A stretch of 41,849 nucleotides of DNA from an uncultured Enterobacteriaceae bacterium (GCA_947631255.1 CANRKT010000031.1:1-41849), one strand, 5' to 3'; positions 20,281-29,262 are shown, numbered from the stretch's first letter. The notes: generated by a model not told the origin, from the sequence alone. Made by a program: numbers and translations.

Positions 20281-20352
20281 GCCGTTCTCCTGATCACAGA
20301 ATGGGTATAGCATCAGAGTACATTAAAGTAGCAGAGGAAACAGCAGAGGGAT

Positions 20353-20388
20353 GATTGCCGGGTCAAAAAATAAAAATCACCGGCAATC
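20353..20388. repeat. Inverted repeat with A/T loop between fnr and uspE
   Basis: GATTGCCGG at 20353-20361 faces CCGGCAATC at 20380-20388, a perfect 9-bp stem around an 18-base A-rich loop. On the minus strand the loop is TTTTTATTTTTT-like. The U-rich tract therefore sits inside the stem-loop, not after it, so this is not a standard terminator of fnr. It lies between the fnr stop and the uspE start. Confidence 0.6.
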
Positions 20389-20396
20389 AGAAGTCA

Positions 20397-21158
20397 TCAG
20401 ACTAAGCGTACTGCAGGTTGTGGCTGACCTGCCAGTTCTCCCAGCATTTCGCTGTTTTCGATAGTAATATATTTGCCTTTCACTGCAAGCATTCCGCTTT
20501 TTTGGAAACGCCCTAACAGACGGCTGATGGTTTCTACGGTCAAACCGAGATAGTTACCAATATCGCCACGCGTCATGGTCAGACGAAATTCACGTGGTGA
20601 GAATCCACGCTGTGCAAAACGACGGGACAGATTGTAGATAAAGGCTGCCAGACGCTCTTCAGCATTCTTTTTCGACAACAGTAGAATCATTTCCTGGTCA
20701 TTTTTAATTTCACCGCTCATTAAGCGCATCATCTGCTGACGCAGGCTGGTGACTTTACCTGACAAATCATCGAGGGTTTCATAGGGAATTTCGCAAACCA
20801 TGGCGGTTTCCAGCGCCTGAGCGAAGCTAGGATGATTTCCAGTACCAATGGCGTCAAAACCGACTAAATCCCCAGCCAGATGGAAGCCAGTAATTTGTTC
20901 ATCGCCTTGTTCAGTGATGGTATAACTTTTAATGGTACCAGAGCGAATAGCGTATAATGACTTCAGTTCATCACCCGCTTTAAAGATAGTCTGACCCTTT
21001 TGAATCGGTTTTTTACGCTCAATAATGTTGTCGAGCTGATCCAGTTCGTGTTCGTTTAGGGTAAACGGAATACAGAGCTGGCTTATACTGCAATCTTGAC
21101 AATGAATCGCACAACCACCAGACTGGATACGTCGAATGATACGTTTTTCTGGGATCAT
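20397..21158 (-). CDS. fnr: FNR, oxygen-sensing global transcription regulator
   Basis: CRP-family regulator that, with an intact [4Fe-4S] cluster, dimerises and switches gene expression to anaerobic respiration. It has 253 residues, nearly identical to E. coli FNR over most of its length. The cluster ligands C20, C23, C29 and C122 are all present, and C16 is also conserved. The cyclic-nucleotide-like beta-roll spans about 30-135, the dimer helix about 140-160, and the DNA-recognition helix is in [13 protein letters not shown] near residue 210. The C-terminal 10 or so residues diverge. An FNR box directly upstream indicates autorepression. The gene lies between ogt and uspE as in E. coli. Confidence 0.98.
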   Translation of the reverse strand: MIPEKRIIRRIQSGGCAIHCQDCSISQLCIPFTLNEHELDQLDNIIERKKPIQKGQTIFKAGDELKSLYAIRSGTIKSYTITEQGDEQITGFHLAGDLVGFDAIGTGNHPSFAQALETAMVCEIPYETLDDLSGKVTSLRQQMMRLMSGEIKNDQEMILLLSKKNAEERLAAFIYNLSRRFAQRGFSPREFRLTMTRGDIGNYLGLTVETISRLLGRFQKSGMLAVKGKYITIENSEMLGELAGQPQPAVRLV

Positions 21159-21178
21159 AAAATAAGTCCTCAGTATAA

Positions 21179-21192
21179 TTGATATTTGTCAA
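21179..21192 (-). promoter_or_regulatory. FNR box in the fnr promoter (autoregulation)
   Basis: The plus strand reads TTGAT ATTT GTCAA, 9 of 10 matches to TTGAT-N4-ATCAA, ending 20 bp upstream of the fnr start. On the minus strand the context is TTGACAAATATCAATTATACT. The same TTGACAAATATCAA box lies at this place in the E. coli fnr promoter, where FNR represses itself anaerobically. Confidence 0.85.
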
Positions 21193-21339
21193 TTTTAACA
21201 TTTTTTCTGGTAGCAAGTAAGCTTAACGAAGATGCATTAAAACAATAAACCAATATCCTTTTCACGGGTATGTCGTATCGAATTGAATTTTAAGCCTTTA
21301 GTGATTTTTCAGACAAGAATTTTGCGATAAAAGATTTTG

Positions 21340-21870
21340 TCATAAAGCCGGTAAATAGCCTTCATGACGCAATAACCACGCCTTCCTTGCCACGCCGCCA
21401 GCATAACCCGTCATGGAACCATCGCGACCAATAACCCGATGACAAGGTACAACAATACTGACTGGATTAGCCCCGTTAGCTGCACCCACAGCCCGTGCTG
21501 CTGTTGGTCGCCCCAGTCGTTCTGCCAGTTGTCCGTAATAGAGCACCTGACCACAAGGGATAGTACGTAGTACCTGCCAGACTTCACGCTGAAAAGGTGT
21601 TCCCATCGTGGCGGTGGGTAAGCGATTAATGACATCAAGATCACCCGCAAAGTAGGCGTGAAATGTATCACTTAGGCCACCAGGATTGACAGTGTTAACC
21701 CGCTTTATACCGTGTTTCCCGTAATGAATATCCAGTAATTGCTCCATACGCTGTTGATGTTCTTCCCATTCCACTGCGCGTAAATTGAACTGGCTATCAC
21801 ACAAAATGCATAATACGCCTAGCGGGGTATCAATTCGGTCTTCTAAAAGCGTTATCACAGGTTGCTCCAT
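21340..21870 (-). CDS. ogt: Methylated-DNA--protein-cysteine methyltransferase
   Basis: Suicide DNA-repair protein that removes alkyl groups from O6-methylguanine and O4-methylthymine onto its own cysteine. It has 176 residues, close to E. coli Ogt (171). The acceptor is C143 in the signature [12 protein letters not shown]. The helix-turn-helix block [21 protein letters not shown] precedes it. The C-terminal [18 protein letters not shown] is the usual family ending. Similarity to the AVEWEE and NPGGLSD blocks of Ogt, and position beside fnr, favour Ogt over the Ada C-terminal domain. It diverges from smrA. Confidence 0.96.
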   Translation of the reverse strand: MEQPVITLLEDRIDTPLGVLCILCDSQFNLRAVEWEEHQQRMEQLLDIHYGKHGIKRVNTVNPGGLSDTFHAYFAGDLDVINRLPTATMGTPFQREVWQVLRTIPCGQVLYYGQLAERLGRPTAARAVGAANGANPVSIVVPCHRVIGRDGSMTGYAGGVARKAWLLRHEGYLPAL

Positions 21871-22066
21871 TCAATAGTCTCTACTTTGTCTGAGAACAGA
21901 CAAATACAGCACGTGAATTCACCTTCATCATAAAGAGCCAGAGGAATAAATAGAATAATTTTCTGGGATAATGGCACAAAGCCGCGTAGTACTATCATTG
22001 TATCCAGCGTTGAGCATAAACAGTGACAAGGATATAGTGGCGGAGGTTATGGCAGGAGGAATGATT

Positions 22067-22630
22067 ATGAATTCTGGCGATAAATCTTTGTTTCTGGAAG
22101 CCATGAGTGATGTGAGACCGCTAAAACAGAGTGACACCCGGCACTGGTTAAAGCCGCAGAAAGTCTCGACGCAGCAGAAGCCGGATCTCACGCAATTGGA
22201 TAACTTCCTAACGACCGATTTTCTGGAGATAGTCTCCCTTGACGTCCCTCTGGAGTTTAAACGTGAAGGGGTTCAGCAAGGCGTACTGGCTAAACTACGA
22301 CAGGGTAAATATCCTCAACAAGGCAGTTTAAATCTGTTACGTCAGCCAGTGGAGCAGTGTCGAAAAATGCTGTTTAGCTATATTCAGCAGGCCAGAACAG
22401 AAGGACTGCGTAATGTCCTTATTATTCACGGAAAAGGGCGAGAAGATAAATCGCATCCGAATATTATTCGTAGTTTCCTCGCTCGCTGGTTAGTTGAATT
22501 TGATGATGTTCAGGCCTTCTGCTGTGCACTGCCGCATCACGGCGGGAGTGGGGCTTGTTATGTTGCACTCAGGAAATCGGCTGACGCAAAGCAGGAAACC
22601 TGGGAACAGCATGCTAAACGCAGTCGCTAA
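22067..22630 (+). CDS. smrA: SmrA, Smr-domain DNA endonuclease
   Basis: Small protein with a C-terminal Smr domain (about residues 85-175). From ATG at 22067 it is 187 residues, the length of E. coli SmrA (YdaL). That start is supported by AGGAGGA seven bases upstream, whereas the upstream ATGs at 22049 and 22061 are too close to any ribosome binding site. Family motifs are LDVPLEF, LIIHGKGR (the HGxG motif) and a C-terminal ALPHHGGSGACYVALRK. E. coli SmrA has DNA-nicking activity in vitro; its role in the cell is not well defined. It stands next to ogt as in E. coli and ends in a long palindromic terminator shared with ydcI. Confidence 0.93.
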   Translation: MNSGDKSLFLEAMSDVRPLKQSDTRHWLKPQKVSTQQKPDLTQLDNFLTTDFLEIVSLDVPLEFKREGVQQGVLAKLRQGKYPQQGSLNLLRQPVEQCRKMLFSYIQQARTEGLRNVLIIHGKGREDKSHPNIIRSFLARWLVEFDDVQAFCCALPHHGGSGACYVALRKSADAKQETWEQHAKRSR

Positions 22631-22640
22631 TGATGAAACA

Positions 22641-22674
22641 AACCCAGCGCTAACAGATCTGTTAGCGCTGGGTT
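22641..22674. terminator. Bidirectional terminator, perfect 34-bp palindrome
   Basis: AACCCAGCGCTAACAGA at 22641-22657 is immediately followed by its exact reverse complement at 22658-22674, then TTACGG on the plus strand and GTTTGTTTC-type sequence on the minus strand. It lies 10 bp after the smrA stop and 6 bp before the ydcI stop, so it can end both convergent genes. Confidence 0.88.
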
Positions 22675-22680
22675 TTACGG

Positions 22681-23607
22681 TTATGCCATAGGCATAGATT
22701 TACGGATCGAAGAAATCAGAATTTGGGCTACTTCCGACAAGACGGTATCGACCCGGGTCAGAATACCAATGGGTTCTGCTGCACACTGTGATGTGATAGG
22801 CAGAGCCGTCAGTACCCCTTGGCGTAAATCATCTTTTACCGCCCCTGAAGGAACGAACCAGACGTAATTGAAGTCCACGGTGAGCTGGCGTGACAGTGAA
22901 GCGGAGAGGGTTTCAATACAACTGGCAGGCAGCTCGCAGCCTTGGCTGGCCAGCAGGGCTTCTGCATTTTGACGCGGTACAGTCCCTTCAGGTGAGACCA
23001 CAGCAGGCCACTCCATCACCCGGCTCAGGGTAATATTTTCATTCAGCAAAGGATGATTCGGACGTACCACCAGTTTTAACGATTCCAGAAATAATAATTC
23101 GTAATTCAGTCCGGCCATCAGTTCCGGATCTGACATCCGCCCAATTCCTATATCGAGTTCACCTGACTTGAGCCCGGACAAAATCATGGTGTTGTTCATG
23201 GTCGCGACCTGAAGCGTAACGTGGCTTTGCTGCTTGTGGAAAGGACCTATCACGGCAGGCAGAATACCCAGTGCCGCAGTGGGTAGGGCACCAATACGTA
23301 TGACTTCGGAAGGTTGTTCTGCTTTTTGGTTGAATGAAAGTCCTGCCTGATTTAACGCATCCAGTATTTTCACCGCATGCGTCAAAAACTGTTCACCGGT
23401 CAATGTCAGCTGGGCACCCAAACGTCCACGTTTAAATAAACGTGTTCCGGTCAGTTGTTCCAGTTCATTTAATGTCTTGGAAAGTGCTGGCTGGCTGAGG
23501 TTAAGAGTTTCAGCAGCACGCCCCAAAGTTCCTTGCTGTGCGACGGCTACGAAAGTGTGTAAATGGCGCAAGCGAATGCGCTGACTGAAGAGACCATTTT
23601 TTTCCAT
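22681..23607 (-). CDS. ydcI: YdcI, LysR-family transcriptional regulator
   Basis: A 308-residue LysR-type regulator almost identical at its N-terminus (MEKNGLFSQRIRLRHLHTF) to YdcI of E. coli and Salmonella. The winged helix-turn-helix spans about 10-70, with GTLGRAAETLNLSQPALSKTL as the recognition region. The co-inducer domain spans about 95-300, containing IRIGALPTAALGILP and YVWFVPSGAVKDDL. It diverges from ydcJ across 406 bp, as in E. coli. A perfect 8-bp inverted repeat lies 38 bp upstream of its start, a likely autoregulatory site. YdcI has been linked to acid and envelope stress in Salmonella and E. coli; its inducer is not evident from the sequence. Confidence 0.93.
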   Translation of the reverse strand: MEKNGLFSQRIRLRHLHTFVAVAQQGTLGRAAETLNLSQPALSKTLNELEQLTGTRLFKRGRLGAQLTLTGEQFLTHAVKILDALNQAGLSFNQKAEQPSEVIRIGALPTAALGILPAVIGPFHKQQSHVTLQVATMNNTMILSGLKSGELDIGIGRMSDPELMAGLNYELLFLESLKLVVRPNHPLLNENITLSRVMEWPAVVSPEGTVPRQNAEALLASQGCELPASCIETLSASLSRQLTVDFNYVWFVPSGAVKDDLRQGVLTALPITSQCAAEPIGILTRVDTVLSEVAQILISSIRKSMPMA

Positions 23608-24013
23608 ACTGAATGTTAAAAAAGCCTTATCCCGTTGACAAGATAAGTTATCTGAATTTGATAACTTGATTGCAAAATAAAATCAACATCTCTTGATAGA
23701 TCACAACATCTAAATCGTTAACGAGGCAAAATCCACTCATAACAGTCCTTGTATCGGGTATTTGGGGTTGCTCAGATATGGACAGTCAAAAATCTGTTTA
23801 CAGGTAATGTCTGAAAGATGCTGAGGTTATCTGGCTTACATCTCGTACAGTCAGGCTAAAGTGAGTCGAAATATTCAAAGGAAATTAAAGTGATAGAAAG
23901 CGCACCATGAAGTTATGTTTCGGGGCGGAACAGATCACAGAATGAATATTCTTCTTAACTAAGTGTTCGCCATACTCTACGCTTTCAGCAGTATCCACTG
24001 GAGAAAATAGATT
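23608..24013. other. ydcI-ydcJ divergent intergenic region
   Basis: A 406-bp regulatory region between the divergent ydcI and ydcJ genes. It holds the inverted repeat at 23645-23667 and, further on, a TTGATAGATCACAA stretch at 23693-23706 that resembles a combined FNR/CRP half-site. No gene is supported. The ydcJ ribosome binding site is GGAG at 24000-24003. Confidence 0.5.
23645..23667. promoter_or_regulatory. Probable YdcI (LysR-type) operator
   Basis: AAGTTATC, spacer TGAATTT, GATAACTT is a perfect 8-bp inverted repeat with a 7-base spacer. It has the ATC-N-GAT form typical of LysR-type boxes and starts 38 bp upstream of the ydcI start codon. Assignment to YdcI rests on position and symmetry only. 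Confidence 0.6.
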
Positions 24014-25357
24014 ATGCCGAACACTGTATCAGCCGATGAGATCAGAGAAAGATTTTCACAAGAGATGTCTAGGATGTATCAGAGTGAAGTTCCACAATAT
24101 GGCGAATTATTAGAGCTGGTGGCCGATGTCAATCTGGCGATACTGGAAAGCCATCCTCATCTTTACCAGCAACTGGAAAATGCAGATGAACTTGCCAGAC
24201 TCAATATTGAACGTCACGGTGCTATTCGGGTGGGCAAAACGGAAGAACTGGCAACGTTAAAACGTATTTTTGAGATAATGGGAATGTATCCCGTTGGCTA
24301 TTATGATTTATCCCAAGCTGGTGTGCCGGTGCACTCCACCGCATTTCGACCTGTTGATGACAGTGCTCTGACGCAAAATCCATTTCGTGTGTTTACCTCA
24401 CTACTCCGTCTGGAATTAATAGAGGATCAGCAGTTGCGTGACCGGGCTGCCACTATTCTGGCTCAGCGTGATATTTTCACTCCCCGTTGCCGTAAACTGC
24501 TCGATATTTATGACGAGCAGGGATGTTTTACTGTGCCACAAGTGAATGAATTTATTCCTGAAGTGTTAGAAACCTTCCGCTGGCATCAGCAGGCGACGGT
24601 GGATATGCAAACTTATCAGGACTTACACCGTGAACATCGTCTGATTGCCGACGTAGTCTGTTTCCGGGGTTGCCATATTAATCATCTGACTCCCCGAACG
24701 CTGGATATTGACAGGGTGCAATCCCTGATGACGGAATATGGTATGACGCCTAAGGCGATAATCGAAGGACCACCGCGTCGTGAGATCCCGATTTTATTGC
24801 GTCAGACCAGCTTTAAAGCCCTGGAAGAGGTCGTACTGTTTTCTGACCATCAGCAAAGTACCCACACCGCTCGTTTCGGTGAGGTAGAACAGCGCGGGAT
24901 CGCACTAAGCCCGAAAGGGCGGGCACTTTATGATGCGTTATTACTGGAAGCCGGTCAGGGGATTGATAACTTTCATCATCAGCAACATCTTTGTCAGGTA
25001 TTTAGCCGCTTTCCAGATACGGATATAGAGTTACGTGAGCAGGAACTGGCCTACTTCAGATATCGCTTAACGCCTGCTGGCGAAAGCCATCGCCAGGAAA
25101 TTACGCCAGCAGATGATATACAACTGTTGATTGAACGGGGCTGGCTACTGGCACATCCGATTATTTATGAGGATTTCTTGCCAGTCAGCGCTGCGGGCAT
25201 TTTTCAGTCAAACCTGGGGGGGGAAGAGACCCATCGCCAGCATGGTGAAGGGAGTCGTGGTGTTTTTGAGCAGGCACTGGGTACATCCGTGATTGATGAG
25301 TTTTCACTCTACCAACAGGCACAAGAGAAAAGCAAACGTCGCTGTGGTTTATTGTAG
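24014..25357 (+). CDS. ydcJ: YdcJ, VOC-like DUF1338 (HglS-type 2-oxoadipate dioxygenase/decarboxylase family)
   Basis: A 447-residue member of the DUF1338 family. Its Pseudomonas member HglS converts 2-oxoadipate to D-2-hydroxyglutarate in lysine breakdown, using a mononuclear iron. The metal triad appears conserved as H68 (IERHGAIRVG), H224 (GCHINHLTPRTLDID) and E292 (RFGEVEQRG). Other blocks are VPVHSTAFRP and the C-terminal EDFLPVSAAGIFQSNL. The length matches E. coli YdcJ. The physiological substrate in enterics is not established from sequence. It lies between divergent ydcI and opgD, the conserved enteric order, and YdcI may control it. Confidence 0.88.
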   Translation: MPNTVSADEIRERFSQEMSRMYQSEVPQYGELLELVADVNLAILESHPHLYQQLENADELARLNIERHGAIRVGKTEELATLKRIFEIMGMYPVGYYDLSQAGVPVHSTAFRPVDDSALTQNPFRVFTSLLRLELIEDQQLRDRAATILAQRDIFTPRCRKLLDIYDEQGCFTVPQVNEFIPEVLETFRWHQQATVDMQTYQDLHREHRLIADVVCFRGCHINHLTPRTLDIDRVQSLMTEYGMTPKAIIEGPPRREIPILLRQTSFKALEEVVLFSDHQQSTHTARFGEVEQRGIALSPKGRALYDALLLEAGQGIDNFHHQQHLCQVFSRFPDTDIELREQELAYFRYRLTPAGESHRQEITPADDIQLLIERGWLLAHPIIYEDFLPVSAAGIFQSNLGGEETHRQHGEGSRGVFEQALGTSVIDEFSLYQQAQEKSKRRCGLL

Positions 25358-25510
25358 CTTGGCGCTGAGAGTAGGGGAACAACATTGTCTTTTATGAGAA
25401 AAGTCCGGTGAATTATCTCTAGAGTGTACGGCAGAAACAAGGCAGAATCTTGTTAACGCGCTGTTCTATTTGGGCAGCATCTCTCGATATATGAGGACAA
25501 GTTCCCAAGC

Positions 25511-27166
25511 ATGAATCGTAGACGTTTTCTTAAAGCTTCCATGGCACTTGCTGCGGCTTGTGGCACGCCTGCACTGGCTACGTTTTTTTCTAAAGCCGCT
25601 TTTGCCAGTGGGGTAGATATTGCCGACGGGCAGTCGAACAAATTTGATTTCAAAGTACTGCAAGGTATGGCGCATGATTTGTCGACCCAATCCTGGAGTG
25701 GGACGCCTCGTCCACTGCCGGATACACTGGCGAAAATGACGCCTCAGGCGTACAACAGCATTCAGTATGATGCCGAACATTCGCTATGGAATAATCAAAA
25801 TGATCGTCAGCTTGACGTTCAATTCTTCCATTCGGGTATGGGGTTCCGTCGTCGTATACGTATGTTCTCCGTCGATCCGGAGTCCCATCTGGCACGTGAG
25901 GTGCACTTCCGTCCGGAACTGTTTAACTACCATGATGCGGGGATAGATACCAAACAACTGGAAGGGCAGTCCGATCTCGGCTTTGCCGGCTTCAGAGCTT
26001 TCAAAGCACCAGAACTGGCCCGCCGCGATATTGTCTCCTTCCTGGGTGCCAGCTATTTCCGTGCGGTTGATGATACTTACCAGTATGGTCTTTCTGCGCG
26101 CGGCCTGGCCGTTGACACTTACGCTGGTACACCTGAAGAGTTCCCGGATTTTACCGCATTCTGGTTTGAAACACCGAAACCTTCAGATACCACTTTTGTG
26201 GTCTATGCCTTACTCGACAGCCCAAGCGTGACGGGTGCTTATAAGTTTATTATTCATTGTGAACAGAAACAGGTAGTGATGGATGTCGACAGTCATCTGT
26301 ATCTGCGCAAGGATGTGAAACAGCTCGGAATTGCACCGATAACCAGTATGTTTGCCTGTGGCACTAATGAACGCCGGATGTGCGATACCATTCATCCACA
26401 AATACATGACTCCGACCGTCTGGCAATGTGGCGTGGTAACGGTGAGTGGGTCACCAGACCGCTCAATAACCCGCAAAAACTACAGTTTAATGCCTTCGTG
26501 GATAACAACCCGAGAGGCTTTGGCTTATTGCAACTTGACAGGGATTTTAACAACTATCAGGATGTTATTGGCTGGTATAATAAACGACCAAGTCTGTGGG
26601 TTGAGCCGCGTAATAAGTGGGGCAAAGGTAGCATCGGGCTAATGGAAATTCCGACTACCGGTGAAACGCTGGATAATATCGTCTGCTTCTGGCAGCCTGA
26701 AAAACCGGCGAAAGCGGGGGATGAGTTTGATTTTAAATATCGTCTTTACTGGAGTGCACTCCCGCCGGTAGAAAGCTCACTGGCTCGCGTCTATGCCACT
26801 CGTACCGGTATGGGCGGCTTCCCGGAAGGCTGGTCGCCGGGTGAGTTCTATCCAGAAAAATGGGCTCGTCGTATTGCTGTCGATTTTGTGGGTGGTAATC
26901 TGAAAGAGGCCGCTTCCAAAGGTATTGAACCGGTAATTACGTTATCGAATGGTGAGGCGAAACAAATAGAAATTTTGTATGTCGAACCTTTTGATGGTTA
27001 TCGTATTCTGTTTGACTGGTATCCGACCAATGACTCAACTGATCCGGTAGAAATGCGCATGTTCTTGCGCACCCAAGATGAGACATTAAGTGAAACCTGG
27101 TTATACCAGTATTTCCCGCCGCCGCCTGAAAAACGTCAGCACCACGATGACCGTATCATGTATTAA
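25511..27166 (+). CDS. opgD: OpgD (MdoD), periplasmic glucan biosynthesis protein
   Basis: Periplasmic glucan (membrane-derived oligosaccharide) protein, 551 residues as in E. coli OpgD, a paralogue of OpgG. It acts on osmoregulated periplasmic glucan backbone structure; recent work describes OpgD/OpgG as beta-1,2-glucan hydrolases, which I have not checked here. The N-terminus [19 protein letters not shown] is a twin-arginine (Tat) signal with the RRRFLK motif, ending near AAFAS at about 33. Family blocks include [31 protein letters not shown] and [11 protein letters not shown]. It follows ydcJ after 153 bp and is probably transcribed from its own promoter or with ydcJ. Confidence 0.96.
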   Translation: MNRRRFLKASMALAAACGTPALATFFSKAAFASGVDIADGQSNKFDFKVLQGMAHDLSTQSWSGTPRPLPDTLAKMTPQAYNSIQYDAEHSLWNNQNDRQLDVQFFHSGMGFRRRIRMFSVDPESHLAREVHFRPELFNYHDAGIDTKQLEGQSDLGFAGFRAFKAPELARRDIVSFLGASYFRAVDDTYQYGLSARGLAVDTYAGTPEEFPDFTAFWFETPKPSDTTFVVYALLDSPSVTGAYKFIIHCEQKQVVMDVDSHLYLRKDVKQLGIAPITSMFACGTNERRMCDTIHPQIHDSDRLAMWRGNGEWVTRPLNNPQKLQFNAFVDNNPRGFGLLQLDRDFNNYQDVIGWYNKRPSLWVEPRNKWGKGSIGLMEIPTTGETLDNIVCFWQPEKPAKAGDEFDFKYRLYWSALPPVESSLARVYATRTGMGGFPEGWSPGEFYPEKWARRIAVDFVGGNLKEAASKGIEPVITLSNGEAKQIEILYVEPFDGYRILFDWYPTNDSTDPVEMRMFLRTQDETLSETWLYQYFPPPPEKRQHHDDRIMY

Positions 27167-27173
27167 TCTGCTT

Positions 27174-27197
27174 ACCCCATACTGAAAAGTATGGGGT
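27174..27197 (+). terminator. GAAA-tetraloop hairpin after opgD
   Basis: ACCCCATACT, loop GAAA, AGTATGGGGT is a perfect 10-bp stem capped by a GNRA tetraloop, 7 bp after the opgD stop. It is followed by GCTATTGATAC, not a U-run. It may be a weak or Rho-assisted terminator or a 3'-end stabiliser. Confidence 0.6.
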
Positions 27198-27251
27198 GCT
27201 ATTGATACAACAATGCTTTTTCACATCAGCACTTTATTTAAAGCTTATAAA

Positions 27252-27830
27252 ATGACAACAACCAAAAATGAATCATCTCTTACTCAAAGCCAGTGGCCTG
27301 ATGAAATCGTTGAGGTTAATGGCGATATTTATCTGCACTCGGTGAACGAGAAATTTAGTGAACCCTTGTTTACGCTGGTCATGCGTAATCAAGCTTGGCT
27401 ACAAACTGCGATGGACTGGCCTCGGTATGTTCGGACTGCCGAAGATACACGTAAAACGCTGATGGCAAACTACCTGTTACACCATCGTCATTATGCCAAG
27501 ATGTACCTGATTTTTTATCGTCAAGAGATGGTTGGGGTATTTTCTTTTAATCTTATAGAACCGACCAATAAAACGGCTTATATCGGGTACTGGCTTGATG
27601 AACAGGCACAGGGTAAAGGGATTATTTCTGCGACCATTGACGCGATTATTAGCAAATTTTCTACCGAAGGCCGGGTGCGCCGTTTTGTGATTAAATCTAT
27701 TGTGACCAATCAGGCCAGCAATCGGGTGGCTCTGCATAATGGTTTTACCCTTGAAGGCTGTCTGAAACAGGCGGAATTCCTCAATGGTCAGTACCATGAC
27801 CAAAATATTTATGGCCGAATCGAATCCTGA
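27252..27830 (+). CDS. rimL: RimL-type ribosomal protein serine N-acetyltransferase
   Basis: GNAT-family acetyltransferase. In E. coli RimL acetylates the N-terminal serine of ribosomal protein L12, giving L7. From ATG at 27252 it is 192 residues. The frame is open from an ATG at 27213, and neither start has a clear ribosome binding site, so the start is uncertain. Diagnostic RimL blocks are AEDTRKTL, IGYWLDEQAQGKGII (the acetyl-CoA pyrophosphate loop), RRFVIKS, NGFTLEGCLKQAEFLNG and a tail NIYGRI. Position near opgD and ydcI-ydcJ matches the E. coli order. The intervening ydcH is missing. Confidence 0.9.
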   Translation: MTTTKNESSLTQSQWPDEIVEVNGDIYLHSVNEKFSEPLFTLVMRNQAWLQTAMDWPRYVRTAEDTRKTLMANYLLHHRHYAKMYLIFYRQEMVGVFSFNLIEPTNKTAYIGYWLDEQAQGKGIISATIDAIISKFSTEGRVRRFVIKSIVTNQASNRVALHNGFTLEGCLKQAEFLNGQYHDQNIYGRIES

Positions 27831-28006
27831 TGACCGGGCTTCCTGATAGCGAGTGTTGCACCAGGGAGTCGTATTCTTGCATATTAGTTGTGGAAATAGC
27901 GTGCAGATAGGTCGTTTTAGGAGGCAGGATCTCTACACCCTGCCAGCCTGGCCGCTAACGAATACCATCATGAACTAAAACGGTCTGGGGTGTGACGCTG
28001 TCAGGA

Positions 28007-29170
28007 CTACGCACTCTGACGTGGTAACAGGCTATAGCTTATCCCGCCTGCGATTAATCCCCAGAATGCGGCTCCAACCCCCAGTAAACTGATGCCTGAT
28101 GCGGTAACGAGAAAAGTAATAATAGCCGCATCACGTTCCCGGGCATGATTCAGTGCCTGAAACAAACTGCCAGCAAGGGTGCTCAGCAGCGCAAGCCCGG
28201 CAAGTGTCTGAATAAACGCCAGTGGCAGGGCAGTCAAAAGCCCGGAAATCGATCCACCAAACAGACCCGCCAGTAAGTAGAATACTCCTGCCGCAGCCGC
28301 GGCAAGCCAGCGGCGCTGTTTATCCGGATGCGCTTCCGGACTCTGACAAATTGCAGCCGTAATGGCTGCGATACAAACAGAAAATACACCAAAGGGTGCC
28401 AACACCAGCGCAATTGATCCTGTGACTATGATTAACGGTGAAACCGGAACTTTGTAACCGGAAGCCTGGAGTGTGGCGACACCGGGGGCATTCTGTGACG
28501 CCATGGTCACTAGAAAGAACGGAATACCGATACCGAGTAAATCTGACAAGTTAAATTCAGGCGCCGTATAGGCGGGCAGAACAATACTCACGGCACGGCT
28601 ATCGGGTTTAAACTCACCGCTGAGTAAACATACGGCTAATCCTGCCAGCAAAGCTGCCACTATCGCGTAGCGAGGTGCAAACAGTTTTAATGCCAGCCAA
28701 CAGATCAGCATGCTGCCAGACAATAAAAAGTGACCCTGTAACGAAATGAAGGCATCCAGTCCAAAGCGTAATAAAATTCCTGCCAGCATCGCGGCAGCAA
28801 GAGAATGTGGAATAATGCGCATCAGGCGGGCAAACAGACCGCTGGCACCACAAATCAGGGTAAGGAGTGAGGAAAAAATAAAAATTCCCACCGCCTGATT
28901 GAGATTGCTGCCCGCTAAACTGGTAGCCAGTAATGCGGCTCCTGGCGTCGACCAGGCAGTAAGGATGGGGGCGCGATACCAAATTGTCAGCACCAGGGTG
29001 CTGATCCCCATGGCGACGCCCAGCATGGTAAGCCAGCCTGCAATTTGCTGAGGAGTGGCACCGGCTGCCGCTGCCGCTTGCCAGATGATAGCCGCGCTAC
29101 TGGCGTAGCCGACCAGAACGGCAATAAACCCTGCTAGCAGAGTCGGTAATGGGATCGCTGAGATACGCAT
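28007..29170 (-). CDS. benE: BenE-family inner-membrane transporter (YdcO)
   Basis: A 387-residue polytopic membrane protein of the benzoate:H+ symporter (BenE) family, equivalent to E. coli YdcO. Around eleven or twelve hydrophobic segments are visible. Family-type stretches are WYRAPILTAWSTPGAALLA near residue 65 and MASQNAPGVATLQASGY in the middle (about 223-239), the pattern shared with nucleobase-type permeases. The substrate in enterics is not proven, and no aromatic catabolic genes are nearby. GGAG precedes the start at 29170. It diverges from sutR across 92 bp, an arrangement conserved with E. coli, which suggests SutR control through the repeats between them. Confidence 0.88.
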   Translation of the reverse strand: MRISAIPLPTLLAGFIAVLVGYASSAAIIWQAAAAAGATPQQIAGWLTMLGVAMGISTLVLTIWYRAPILTAWSTPGAALLATSLAGSNLNQAVGIFIFSSLLTLICGASGLFARLMRIIPHSLAAAMLAGILLRFGLDAFISLQGHFLLSGSMLICWLALKLFAPRYAIVAALLAGLAVCLLSGEFKPDSRAVSIVLPAYTAPEFNLSDLLGIGIPFFLVTMASQNAPGVATLQASGYKVPVSPLIIVTGSIALVLAPFGVFSVCIAAITAAICQSPEAHPDKQRRWLAAAAAGVFYLLAGLFGGSISGLLTALPLAFIQTLAGLALLSTLAGSLFQALNHARERDAAIITFLVTASGISLLGVGAAFWGLIAGGISYSLLPRQSA

Positions 29171-29180
29171 AAGAACTCCG

Positions 29181-29232
29181 TGTGCGTTATAACGTCCAGT
29201 TGAACTCTATCATTGTGCGTTATAGCGCACAA
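29181..29232. promoter_or_regulatory. Paired operator-like repeats between benE and sutR
   Basis: TGTGCGTTATA occurs at 29181-29191 and again at 29214-29224, 33 bp apart, about three helical turns. The second copy lies in a perfect inverted repeat, TTGTGCG TTATAG CGCACAA at 29213-29232. The first overlaps the palindrome CGTTATAACG at 29185-29194. The repeats fill the short divergent promoter region and end 31 bp before the sutR start. They are likely binding sites for SutR, by position. Confidence 0.65.
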
Positions 29233-29262
29233 GTTGCTATACTGAAGAAAAAGGAGACCATT

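Noticed and set aside
27923-27944. GGCAGG...CCTGCC hairpin between rimL and benE as a terminator
   Set aside because: Only 6 bp, 10-base loop and no U-run on either strand; position between convergent genes alone is not enough.
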